NCBI GenBank assembly: GCA_030562195.1
Contig: CM060203.1
Coordinates: 572,208 to 636,207 of the forward strand
DNA from: Nipponacmea schrenckii
Lineage: Eukaryota; Mollusca; Gastropoda; Lottiidae
Direction: 5' to 3'
DNA: 64,000 bases
Numbering within the stretch: the first letter of the stretch is position 1; every line of letters starts with the position of its first letter. Under the pieces are notes generated by a model. The model was not told where the DNA came from and searched no databases. It saw nothing but the letters and a program-made list of their open reading frames with translations. Shown here one piece after another: positions 12,388 to 22,910 of the stretch. The position numbers were made by a program, and so were the translations under genes.

Positions 12388-12557
12388 AAATATAGACTTT
12401 ACTTTCGTTCGTATTTTATTAGTTTCCTTTCGAATGTTTTATTAGCTATTGGTTTTGTACGTAACCCTATCTGTAGTGGTTACGTACAAAGCCAATAGCT
12501 AATAAAAACATTCGAAACGAAACTAATAAAATACGAACGAAAGTTAGGTCTATATTT
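12388..12557. mobile_element. Near-perfect hairpin (foldback MITE-like), 170 bp
   Basis: Left arm 12388-12466 is matched by the reverse complement at 12478-12557 with only a few mismatches and one small indel. The loop is 11 nt. The arms contain TTTCGTTCGTATTTTATTAG and GCTATTGG.TTTGTACGTAACC. No clear target-site duplication was seen, so it is a foldback or MITE-like element by structure only. Confidence 0.85.
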
Positions 12558-12784
12558 AAATTAGATTGTAACCCAAATAATAATAATTTAGGGTGGTTTT
12601 TTTTATCAGTAAGTGTCACAGTAAATGAAGTGAAACAAGTAGATCAATAATTCCATCGGTTTTAAAATTCAACAAAACAAAAAACAAACGTTATAACCCT
12701 CAAGTTAATTTATAAAAGAACTACATTGAAAGTTGAAATAATAAATAGGCTATAATTAACAGTCAGTAGTGATAGAGTAGATAT

Positions 12785-12918
12785 ATCCAGCACCCCTCCG
12801 CTCCGCTTATATAGAAATCCGGCTCCCCTAAGCTCCGGTTGTATAGCTATCCGGCACCCCTCCGCTCAGCTTATATAGATATCCGACACCCCTTCGCTCC
12901 GCTTATATAGATATCCGG
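12785..12918. repeat. 32-bp GC-rich tandem repeat, 4 copies
   Basis: Four diverged copies of a unit like ATCCGGCACCCCTCCGCTCC followed by GCTTATATAGAT. It is markedly more GC-rich than its surroundings. Confidence 0.85.
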
Positions 12919-13150
12919 TAGCAGAGTGCAGAGTGACGTGGAGGGTTCTAGATATCTATACTCTATGACTACTACCATCTATAAATATTATTTTTGTTCA
13001 CCAGGTTTTTGACCCATATACACTTCAGATAATAAACAATTTCACAGGGATGTTGATAACAATTCTTTCACAGCCGTACAGTTTCACCTGTAAACTCAAT
13101 TTTGTTTTTTTGATAAATAACAAAATTACATCAAAAATAATCAAAGCTAA

Positions 13151-13775
13151 GCTCAGTAGACATGACTGGAAATACAGCAAATAACTAGTCTAGAGCTCTA
13201 ATCAGAAATGACTGGCAAATACAGTCAAATAAACAGTGTAGAGCTCAAGTCAGAAATGACTGCTAAATACAGTCATATCAACAGTCTAGAGCTCTAGTCA
13301 GACATGACTGGTAAATACAGTCAAATAAACAGTCTAGAGCTCTAGTCAGACATGACTGGTAAATACAGTCTAAAGCTCTAGTCAGACATGACTGGTAAAT
13401 ACAGTCAAATCAACAGTCTAGAGCTCTAGTCAGACATGACTGGTAAATACAGTCAAATAAACAGTCAGAGCTGGTAATCAGATATTGACTCTGCGTAAAT
13501 ACAGTCAAATAACAGTCTAGAGCTCTAGTCAGACATGACTGGTAAATACAGTCAAATCAACAGTCTAGAGCTCTAGTCAGACATGACTGGTAAATTCAGT
13601 CTATAACTCTAGTCAGATATGACCTGCAAAAAACAGTCAAATCAACAGTCTAGAGCTCTAGTCAGACATGACTGGTAAATACAATCTAAAGCTCTAGTCA
13701 GACGTGACTGGTTAATACAGTCTAAAGCTCTAGTCAGACGTGACTGGTTAATACAGTCAAAGAAACAGTCTTCTT
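13151..13775. repeat. 48-bp palindrome-bearing minisatellite, block 1
   Basis: About 13 copies of a 48-bp unit containing the perfect 12-bp palindrome CTAGAGCTCTAG followed by TCAGACATGACTGGTAAATA. Some units lack the CAAATCAACA half. A second block lies at 14312-14990, and inverted fragments occur at 16690-16800 and 16995-17035. Confidence 0.95.
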
Positions 13776-14086
13776 ATTATGAAGAAAAAGATTTAAGTTT
13801 TAATAATGATATATTTGTATTTGTATTAGGATCCATGTTATTAAAAAAAATATAACATAAAAAAATATTACATACCAAAACTACACGAGTTTAATTAATA
13901 CCTTTTTTTTTTTATAAATAAATGATTTTAAGAAGGAGGATGAGTTGTAATAGCCAAACCTAGACTAGACTATTGTATTATTGATGGAACAACCAGTTTA
14001 TTGAATATTGATGACAGTAAAACTATAACTAAAACATTTAGTTACAAGAGAGTAGGGAGAGGACACTGAAGTAGTTGGAGGAATCC

Positions 14087-14290
14087 CATAATCTGGTCTA
14101 AACTCTGTGATAAAAACAATGGTTATTTAAATTATAACAATCAGTTTGTGGTCCAATTCAATTTAACACAGATTAAAGAAATATCATTGAAATAAAGTTT
14201 ATTTCACAATTTAATCTGTTATACCTAGGTCAATCTACTTTCCTTATATTTATATATTTCTGTAAATTTGAATTTTTTTGTTAATATTTG
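14087..14290 (+). repeat. Dispersed ~200-bp module between the two 48-bp blocks
   Basis: A non-tandem stretch whose reverse complement recurs at 37990-38160 with high identity (shared strings include AGGAAAGTAGATTGACCTAG and CACAAACTGATTGTTA). In both places it sits directly beside a minisatellite array. Confidence 0.8.
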
Positions 14291-14311
14291 TAATTATGTA
14301 AGATGATATTT

Positions 14312-14990
14312 TCTTACACAGTATAGAGCTTTAGTCAGATATGGCTGGTAAATACAGCCAAATCAGCAAGTCTAGAGCTCTAGTCAGATATGGCTGGTAA
14401 ATACAGCCAAATCAACAAGTCTAGAGCTCTAGTCAGAGATGACTGGTAAATACAGCCAAATCAGCAAGTCTAGAGCTCTAGTTAGACATGAATGGTAATC
14501 AATTCAACAGATTAGAGCTTTAGTCAGACATGACAGTTAAATACAGGCAAACCATACAGTCTAGAGCTCAAGTCAGACATGACAGTTAAATACAGCCAAA
14601 CCATACAGTCTAGAGCTCTAGTCAGACATGACTGGTAAATACAGTCAAACCATGCAGTCTAGAGCTCTAGTCAGATATGACTGGTAAATACAGTCAAACC
14701 ATACAGTCTAGAGCTCTAGTCAGACATGACTGGTAAATACAGTCAAACCATACAGTCTAGAGCTCTAGTCAGACATGACTGGTAAATACAGTCAAACCAT
14801 ACAGTCTAGAGCTCTAGTCAGACATGACTGGTAAATACAGCCAAACCATGCAGTCTAGAGCTCTAGTCAGACATGACTGGTAAATACAGCCAAACCATGC
14901 AGTCTAGAGCTCTAGTCAGACATGACTGGTAAATACAGCCAAACCATGCAGTCTAGAGCTCTAGTCAGACATGACTGGTAAATAAGTTAA
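14312..14990. repeat. 48-bp palindrome-bearing minisatellite, block 2
   Basis: About 14 copies of the CTAGAGCTCTAG unit. The third part of the unit reads AACCATACAG or AACCATGCAG here instead of AATCAACAG, so the two blocks have been homogenised separately. Confidence 0.95.
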
Positions 14991-15114
14991 ATCAACAGAT
15001 TGGAGGACATGATTAGTAACAGACGAATAAAAAAAGAATAATAAAATTTTACACGCGATATTAAAACATAACAATTTGATATTAAATAGTTTTCTCCTAA
15101 AAAGTTAATATGTA

Positions 15115-15279
15115 TCACGAATTGTAGGCCAGAACTTTGGCTTTCTGTCTGGCTATGGATTCTGGACCATGTAAAGATTGGGCCCGTTTTAAAAAGGAAT
15201 TCACCATGGTTTTTACAACTTCATCAAAAAACAAATGAGCCAGTCGTGAGTGAAGAACTGAACGAAACTCAAAACTGAC
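15115..15279 (-). CDS. COQ10-like coenzyme Q-binding protein, last exon
   Basis: Minus-strand terminal exon: acceptor TTTTTTTCAG, 54 codons plus TGA, phase 0. It encodes VSFEFRS, a histidine-serine turn, then [17 protein letters not shown] and a C-terminal KRAQ..HGPES tail. FDEVVK.MV.SF is the conserved C-terminal helix of COQ10, a mitochondrial START-like protein that binds coenzyme Q and supports its function in respiration. It joins in phase to the exon at 15665-15766. Confidence 0.9.
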   Translation of the reverse strand, partial: VSFEFRSVLHSRLAHLFFDEVVKTMVNSFLKRAQSLHGPESIARQKAKVLAYNS

Positions 15280-15664
15280 CTGAAAAAAATGAAAATGTGT
15301 TTAAGATATTACCTTCCTGTGTCTGCCGGATCAATTAATGAGGAGTGTCTTCCCATATACATGTAGTCCCTTGGGGCAAGATGGGAATAATCTGGGGGAG
15401 AAGTGGGAAGGGGCGGATAAACCATTTTCCAAGACAGATGCATCATGTTACTATTTTCTGAATTCCATCTATCAATAGTTGTCTTGAGCCATTTTCCCCA
15501 AGGGGTGTAACTCTAGTAAAACCATCATTCACACAGACTGAAGACACTTTCTACCAGACTGTAATTATGATGTTACTTGATGTTATTAGTAACACACTAG
15601 TAACAGTTACATTAGTTTAAATAGATCTGATTATTTACTACTAATAATACCAATACAAACTTAC

Positions 15665-15766
15665 CGAGAAATCTAAGGTACATGTTTTAGGGTTATCGTG
15701 CATACCCGGACTAAACTTCCATTCGGTAAACAAATGGTTAAATATTTTACCTTCTGTACACTCCGA
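15665..15766 (-). CDS. COQ10-like protein, penultimate exon
   Basis: A 102-bp exon on the minus strand (acceptor TTTTTTTTAG, donor TCG|GTAAGT), phase 0 at both ends, 34 codons. It encodes [21 protein letters not shown] and then P.TCTLDFS, matching the family's 'C.EG..FNHL.T.W.F.PG...P.TC.LDFS.SFEFRS' segment across the junction with the last exon. Confidence 0.92.
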
Positions 15767-16689
15767 CTAAAAAAAACAAACATATCTCCTTCTAGAGTAT
15801 ATTATTATTAACACAAGTTATAAATACATTATAGAAGTATTAATTTATAAAAATATCCTATGTACCACAAATAACAAAAATTCTGAGTTCTGATTGGTCG
15901 AAATACATGGGGTTTAATAGCAATTTGACATCATGTCTTTGCAATTTGGCGTATTAATTTCAGCGAACTAGTTACAAATCTTGTTAATGTTAAATGATAA
16001 AAAGGATTGTCCTACAAATTAAATTTTTACATTCCGATACGACTCAGTTTGATTGTTTATTCGATATATTTCTTGACCATAAGTTCATAAAACATTTGAT
16101 GATAATCTCTAAAAAATGTCTAATTATCCATAAATAAAAATCTGGCTTGAATTTCAAATCATGCAAGCAATTTGATGATGTCAATTCCGATTAAACGACT
16201 TTCATTTTTAGTTTGAGGGTGGTTTACCTCTGATTTTTTGCTAGTGATCGTTGAAGTTTGTCTGACTATGTGGATTGGATAATTCTCTAAGAAAATGCTC
16301 AGCCGTCTGTCCTAACATTGAACCATAAAAACTGTGGAATTCAACATCACAATTTCTATCATCCATAGGAACGCTATTCATGATTAAGATATTGAAGGGT
16401 ATGATTTGATATTTAGTTTCTGTGACTTAGATGTTGATATGACTGATTTAGGTATTCTGCTAGAGTAGATGTTGAGGCTGTATTCCGTCATCTGACTGGG
16501 AGGAAAACCATGTTACTAATTTAGTCTTCTGACAAGAGCTTCCGACTGTGGTAACGTATTAGTCACCATAGAACATAACTGTTGTGATGATTTACCTCAA
16601 CTGATGGCTCTAGACGTGAATTGACTGTATACAGTCTGATCTATAGAACTCAACTGAAATTTACTATTAACATCATCTCTGACAGGGCT

Positions 16690-17037
16690 TAGACTGTTGA
16701 TATGACTGTATTTACCAGTCATCTCTGACTAGAGCTTAAGACTGTAGATATGACTGTATTTACCAGTCATCTCTGACTAGAGCTCTACTGATTTCGACTA
16801 GTGCTGGGTATTGCCAATAATGCCAAGTTTTCTGAGGCATTTCAGGAATTTATGATTGGATAAGCTTGCACTCACTGACTAGTAAATAAAATATTACCCA
16901 TTTTTTTTATGGATTGTCATGTATCGTCAAGTATCGTATCGTTTACGTATCCCGATTCATCGATTCAGCAATATATTGTGCCAGCACTAATTTGGACTGT
17001 ATTTACCAGTCATGTCCGACTAGAGTTGTTAACTTAA
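16690..17037 (-). repeat. Inverted fragments of the 48-bp minisatellite unit
   Basis: At 16690-16800 two consecutive units and at 16995-17037 one further unit read as reverse complements of the 48-bp repeat seen at 13-15 kb (TATTTACCAGTCAT.TCTGACTAGAG). They lie in the COQ10 intron between the upstream exon and the penultimate exon. Confidence 0.85.
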
Positions 17038-17108
17038 TATTATAACCTTTAAACAAGTCGAAATAGAAATTAAGGGAGATAATAAATATAGTAATAATAA
17101 TAACACAC

Positions 17109-17250
17109 CCTAATATTCTACGTTCTGAATATTCTTTACGTTTACTGGTGGACGGCATTTGTGGAATTTTTGGTAGCCGAAGAAAACTTCTATTCTGTAC
17201 ATTGTGAACTTTGTAATGATTTCTACGTTCTGTTATAGATGGTATATCAC
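17109..17250 (-). CDS. COQ10-like protein, upstream exon (start uncertain)
   Basis: The minus-strand open frame encodes NRSFLRLPKIPQMPSTSKRK followed by EYSERRILG. KRKEYSERRILG is the conserved motif at the mature N terminus of COQ10 after the mitochondrial presequence. The likely donor is TTAGG|GTGTGT (17108/17109), phase 2. The 5' limit is not clear: the open frame runs to about 17290 without an ATG, so the exon may begin at an internal acceptor and the initiator may lie further upstream. I see no exon encoding the middle of the START-like domain (about 55 residues in the family) between here and 15766. Confidence 0.75.
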
Positions 17251-17457
17251 TGCATGCACATGTCAATCTACAATACACCAATACTATCAAGATAAAAATC
17301 GATAATTCTGTGTTGGAAGTTTCTCCATTTTAGTTGGCCATATTTTTACAGCCATCTGACAAAATAAAAATTGACAAAATTAAAAAGGAACTTGAAAACA
17401 ATAGATGCAATACAATTGGCATGTACACATCGGTATCCAGTTAAAACAGTAACTTGG

Positions 17458-17552
17458 TCAAGATTTGTCTTTAAACAACGTCAAGCACCATTCAAATGCT
17501 CCAAGTAATTGTCTATTGTCTCTCAGTAGTATGTATGTCTTGTTCTCATCAT
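17458..17552 (-). CDS. Terminal exon of an unidentified gene
   Basis: The minus-strand frame encodes DENKTYILLRDNRQLLGAFE then WCLTLFKDKS and TGA, behind acceptor GTGATTAG, phase 1 in. The composition looks protein-like (amphipathic, one Trp, few rare residues) but I do not recognise the family. It lies just upstream of COQ10 on the same strand and downstream of the TNF-receptor exons, so it could be the end of either the TNF-receptor-like gene or a separate gene. Confidence 0.35.
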
Positions 17553-17630
17553 CTAATCACAGTCCTGGAAACCATTGAATTTGATTGGCTTTTGGTGGTA
17601 TGAATGTACTAATATCAGAAAATAAGTTAC

Positions 17631-17652
17631 CTAGAGAAGTTGTTAGACCTAG
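17631..17652 (-). CDS. Possible 22-nt microexon joined to 17458-17552
   Basis: Between acceptor CACTACAG and donor TAG|GTAACT there are 22 nt encoding LGLTTSL plus one base. Its exit phase (1) fits the next exon, giving ...LGLTTSLDDENK.... The intervening intron would be 78 bp, short for this locus. Support is splice signals and phase only. Confidence 0.25.
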
Positions 17653-19094
17653 CTGTAGTGATTGAGTGAAAATAAAAAATAAAATTTAGAAATAAGGTTT
17701 GATTTTATTTCATGAAAATACATTTTATCTTTTGATAGAAAATTTTAAATGGAATAAAATTTCAAACAAAACGTTATGTCAGGCTTGTATTTGTAATTTC
17801 TTTTGGGTAAATAGGTTAATTCACATTACTGTATGATTGTAGGGACAAGATTGCCATTCGTTTGAGCAATCAAACCATAGCTCAGTCGAAGAAATTTAGC
17901 TTAAATTTTATATGTATGCTTATCACATACGGTTCCCATTACTTATAGAAGCCAAAAATCACTGTTTGAGGCTTCAAATCAATTTGTGTCCAGTGTTTGA
18001 AAGATTTTCAATAAAGTTAATAAAACAATTAGTCATTTCCTGAGACTTGAGATATATACGAAGAAAGACATATGAACATACTGCTATTTAAAATAAAATC
18101 AATCTATGATAAGCACACTAACATTACTAGATCCATTACTAGAACTAGAACTATCATACCTATTTAAATTCACCATGAAAACAAATGAGCACTCACTTAA
18201 CTTAGTTGTACCTAAACATCCACTAGACTAGTGAACATGTTAAACTCAGAACAGCAAAGAAGGTCAAGAAGCTTAAATAAAGCTTATTAATAGACTGATA
18301 TACAGTAAGATGTATAATACTCACAATTGGACATGAACAACTAAGATGAATGGAGGTCAAGAAGCTACAATACAACACCGGTACTATAAAAATTCAATAC
18401 AATACAACAGGGATAGCCCTCCCATTTCCTAACTTGAAACAGTCGCCTGACTACACAGAATGTCTCATTTTTATCACGTGGGATGGGCTGAAAATTTTGT
18501 GACACGATGATAGAAAGATTTAATTCAAAAATCTTTGCGAGTAAACTTGATAGATTTGGAAAAGTCGATATTGATTTTTGATACGTTTACTTGATTCATT
18601 TCATAGGTTTTCGATAAGTAGGTCACTGCCTGGTCATTGAACTTTTGTCCGCCTTACCCTCATTATTTTACATAATAAGTTGGAAACTGGATCAAAACTG
18701 AACCAACTAATTAGGTTGAATTCTGAACATATTGGCTTAATTAACCACGACAATTTCACTTTCACAAGTCACAGGGATTTGAAAAATGCCTTTACCTTGT
18801 TAATCTAGCTGTTCGATTTCCCTTGATACAACGAAATATACAGAAGCCATGGCGACCTACATTGTGAAGGGTGGCCATTTTGATTTATAGTTCAATGAGA
18901 GTTATCCGCCCCTGCAATGACTGGGGTATACTAATACCTTAAATGTACCAAATGCGACTTCGTCATTTTTGAACAGTCCACACTAATGGTAGTAAGGCGG
19001 ATATTTTGATGGAATTGACAGAATCCTAACCAAAATATTCCAGTATAATGTTATTTTCATGCCAAACTTAGATACTGGACAGTCAGAGATGAAG
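17653..19094. other. No gene recognised
   Basis: AT-rich sequence with no exon I can support on either strand and no tandem repeats. If the TNF-receptor gene continues to lower coordinates, its transmembrane and cytoplasmic exons should be in this stretch or in the 500-N gap. Confidence 0.5.
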
Positions 19095-19690
19095 GGTTTT
19101 TCCCAAACCAAAATATCAACTTGACAATTTGGGTAAGTCTTCAAAGTCGTTTTTCACGAAAGTTTGAAAAAAAGAATCGCAAATAGGCTTCTGACTACAA
19201 AAGACGTAGAAATTGATAAGCTTTCATTTCGTGCAAAAATTTTATCGATAGCATCAAAACTCGCCGAGTTATGACCATTTTCGTTCGGTGGTTGGGGGTC
19301 CACCACCAGCCTAGACGGCCCTATAGTGGCTTGTTGCACATTCTAAGGTGCAGACCAAAACTTAGAACTGCTGCCACAGGACAACTACTAGAGATGTAAA
19401 GTTGAAATTTACATGCAGGTAGCCAACTATCTGATGTTAATCGCTTTTGGTGTCAGGGTTTTTTCCCAAACCAAAATATCAACTTGACAATTTGGGTAAG
19501 TCTTCAAAGTCATTTTTCACGAAAGTTTGAAAAAAAATCAAAAATAGGCTTCTGACTAAAAAGACGTAAAAATGGATAAGCTTTCACTTCGTGCAAACAT
19601 TTTATGGATAGCATCAAAACTCGCCGAGTTATGACCATTTTCGTTCGGGTGGGTCCACCACCAGCCTATACGGCCTTTTAGTGGCTTGTT
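19095..19690 (+). repeat. Two diverged copies of the ~410-bp dispersed/tandem repeat, cut by a gap
   Basis: Copies start at about 19095 and 19457 (period ~362, from internal deletions relative to the 410-bp form at 34981). Shared landmarks are GATAAGCTTTCATTTCGTGC, CTCGCCGAGTTATGACC and CACAGGACAACTACTAGAGA. The second copy is cut by the N run. Confidence 0.9.
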
Positions 19691-20190
19691 NNNNNNNNNN
19701 NNNNNNNNNNNNNNNNNNNNNNNNNNNNNNNNNNNNNNNNNNNNNNNNNNNNNNNNNNNNNNNNNNNNNNNNNNNNNNNNNNNNNNNNNNNNNNNNNNNN
19801 NNNNNNNNNNNNNNNNNNNNNNNNNNNNNNNNNNNNNNNNNNNNNNNNNNNNNNNNNNNNNNNNNNNNNNNNNNNNNNNNNNNNNNNNNNNNNNNNNNNN
19901 NNNNNNNNNNNNNNNNNNNNNNNNNNNNNNNNNNNNNNNNNNNNNNNNNNNNNNNNNNNNNNNNNNNNNNNNNNNNNNNNNNNNNNNNNNNNNNNNNNNN
20001 NNNNNNNNNNNNNNNNNNNNNNNNNNNNNNNNNNNNNNNNNNNNNNNNNNNNNNNNNNNNNNNNNNNNNNNNNNNNNNNNNNNNNNNNNNNNNNNNNNNN
20101 NNNNNNNNNNNNNNNNNNNNNNNNNNNNNNNNNNNNNNNNNNNNNNNNNNNNNNNNNNNNNNNNNNNNNNNNNNNNNNNNNNNNNNNNNN
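19691..20190. other. Assembly gap, 500 N
   Basis: Exactly 500 N, the same size as the gap at 35992-36491, so the length is arbitrary. Open frames across it are meaningless. Confidence 0.99.
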
Positions 20191-20384
20191 CACCGCTAAG
20201 AGGCTTCCATTTCAGCCTGTTAAACATTGGTCAGGACTAGAACAAGGGATCATCTTGTCAATTAGAAATAGATAAATAAATAATACTAAGATGGGTTTGA
20301 ATGAATGTCGGGGAAAATTGTTTTCACCCTGCAATTTTGTTGGTAACTCATTTAATTTAGAAGATAGCTTGCCAGGCAAGGTAA

Positions 20385-22676
20385 TATACGCCCACTGGCA
20401 GCATTTATCTCAAATAAAAACTTTTCAGTAAGGTTACAATAAGTGGAATGAAATATTCAACCTTCCACCATATATTTTTTTCTAGGGTCTCTAGTTTCAT
20501 TAAAAACTGTCAAGAATTATACCTAATAACAACTCATTAAATATTTTTCGGTATTTTTATGATTTGCAATAGGGTTCACCCTTAATAATATTTTGATATT
20601 TTTGATTTTTAATAAGGCTCATCCTTGGTTGATATTAAACAATTTCAGCGAGTTTTGTCAAAAAGGAATGTTTAGAGTGTTCACAAGCCAAAAGTTGAAA
20701 GCGTTTTTGAAAACAGGCGCAATAACTGACACTAAATATTTTTCGATTTATCTGATTTTCAATATGGTTTATCCTTGTGAGAAAACAAATACTTAAGCCA
20801 AGTTTCATCAAAATCCATTCAAAATTGTTCTTTCTAGAGTATTTACGAGTTAAATTGAACGCGTTTTCAAAAACAAGGTCAATAACTTGAACTAAATATT
20901 TTTCGATTTTCAATAGGGTTCATCCTTGGGAGACAACAAATACTCCAGCCAAGTTACATCAAAATCCATTAAAAATTGTTCTTTCTAGAGTGTTTACAAG
21001 CTGAAATTGAACGCGTTTTCAAGAACAAGGGCTATAACTGACACTAAATATATTTCTATTTATTTGATTTATAATAGGGTTCTTTCCCTTTGGGGAAAAA
21101 CAAATACTCAAGCCAAAGTTAATCAAAATCCATTAAGAATAGTTCTTTCTAGAGTGTTTACAAGCTAAAATTGAATGCGTTTTCAAGAACAAGGGCAGTA
21201 ACTCATACTAAAAAAATTTTTTAATTTCGCTGATTTTCAAAAGGGTTCATCCTTGAGTCATAACACACTCTCACACCAAGTTTCATCGAAATCCATCAAG
21301 AATTGTACCATGTAGAGTGTTTACGAGACAAAAATCGAACGCGTTTAAAAGAACAAGGGCAATAATTCATATTAGATATATTTTGATATTTTCAATTTTC
21401 AATTAGGCTCATCCCTTGCGATATCCAACAATTTCAGTGAGTTTTGTCAACATTGGTCATGAAGAGTGTTTATTAGCCAAAAAGTTAAACCCAATTTCAA
21501 ACACAAGGGCAATAACTGACACTAAATATATTTCGATTTATTTGATTTTCAATAAGGTTCATCCTTGGGTAAAAACAAATACTCAAGCCAAGTTTTATCA
21601 AAATCCATTAAGAATTGTTCTTTCTAGAGTGCTTACAAGCTAAAATTGAACGCGTTTTCAAGAACAAGGGCAATAACTTGAACTAAATATTTTTCGATTA
21701 AACTGAATTTCAATAGGGTTTAACCTTAGGTGATTACAAATACTCATGCCAAGTTATGTCAAAATCCATTAAGAATTGTTCTTTCTAGAGTGCTTACAAG
21801 CTAAAATTGAACGCGTTTTCAAACACAAGGGCAATAACTGATACTAAATATTTTTCGATTAAACTGTATTTCAATAGGGTTCATCCTTAGGTGATAACAA
21901 ATACTCATGCCAAGTTATGTCAATTGTGACTTGTAGAGTGTTTACAAGGCCAAAATCCAACACATTTTATAGAACAAGGGCAATAATTCCTATTAAATAT
22001 ATTTCGATATGTGCTATTTTCAAAAGGGTTCATTCTTGGGTGATATTTAACAATGTCAGCAAGTTTCATTAAAATCGGTCAATAACTGTGCTTTGTAGAG
22101 TGTTTACAAGCTAAAAATTGAACGCGTTTTCAAAAACAAGGGCAATAACTGATATTAATTTTTTTTTCGATGTGACTGGTTTTCAATAGGCTTCATCCTT
22201 GGGTGATAACAAATACTCAGGCCAAGTTTCATTAAAATCCATTAAAAATTGTTCACTCAAAAGTGTTTACAAGCTAAAATTGAACGCGTTTTCAAGAACA
22301 AGGGCAATAACTCATACTAAATGTTTTTCAATTTCGCTGATTTTCGATAGTGTTTATCCTTGAGTTATAACATACTCTCACACCAAGTTTCATAAAAATC
22401 GGTCAAGAATTGCACGTTGTAGAGTGTTTACGAGCCATTCAAGAACAAGAGCACAAACTCATACTAATTTTTTTCCGATTTCGCTGATTTTCAATAGGGT
22501 TCATCCCTGCGTGATCATAAACACTCATATTAAGTTTCATCTAAATCCGTCAAGAATTACACCGTGTAGAGTGTTTACGAGCAATTGTGGACGGACGGAC
22601 GGACGGACGGACGGACGGGCGGACGGACGGATGTGGGTGACGACAATATACGCCCCCCATTTCATGTGGGCGTATA
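20385..22676. mobile_element. Putative non-autonomous element with internal ~157-bp satellite and terminal TATACGCCC/GGGCGTATA
   Basis: The unit begins TATACGCCCAC (20385) and ends GGGCGTATA (22668-22676), inverted to each other. The right end is itself a hairpin: TATACGCCC at 22647-22655, a 12-nt loop, then GGGCGTATA. From about 20560 to 22590 it holds about 12-13 diverged tandem units of ~157 bp with strings such as AAGTTTCATCAAAATCC, TCTAGAGTGTTTACAAGC and GAACGCGTTTTCAAGAACAA, and then a (GGAC)n microsatellite. Related 157-bp material recurs at 30180-30300. I recall similar satellite-plus-GGAC elements in mollusc genomes but cannot confirm the family. No transposase is present. Confidence 0.65.
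22585..22631. repeat. (GGAC)n microsatellite
   Basis: About 11 GGAC tetramers with one GGGC variant, at the right end of the element annotated at 20385-22676. Confidence 0.97.
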
Positions 22677-22712
22677 AAAATCAACTTATTACAATGTACT
22701 GGCATAATTTAC

Positions 22713-22832
22713 CTTTCCCCGAGTTGTTGGTTGGTACAGAGGTATTGTTTATAGGATTCTGTTCCTCGAGTGTTTTGTTGGAAAATCCCCCATCAGTTGC
22801 ATTACCACAAATTCTATCTGTAGTTTTTGTGC
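22713..22832 (-). CDS. TNF-receptor-like protein, exon after the Cys-rich domains
   Basis: A 120-bp minus-strand exon (acceptor TAATATTTTAG, donor AAAG|GTAAAT), phase 1 in and out. It encodes TKTTDRICGNATDGG and then a Ser/Thr/Asn-rich stretch with several N-x-S/T sites (NAT, NKT, NNTS). It supplies the last cysteine (RIC) of the domain in the exon at 25024-25357 and continues into a membrane-proximal stalk. The transmembrane and cytoplasmic exons were not found. Confidence 0.7.
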
Positions 22833-22910
22833 CTAAAATATTAACAATATTAATACTGTAACATCGTACACACAAACAGATCAAAGGGGAATACGTAGTT
22901 CAGGAGAAAT

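Noticed and set aside
16190..16450. Minus-strand open stretch containing NSVPMDDRNCDVEF as a candidate missing COQ10 exon
   Set aside because: It does not match the COQ10 middle region and lacks fitting splice sites.
19556..20240. Frames crossing the first N block (and those at 35815-36578)
   Set aside because: They exist only because N codons were not counted as stops.
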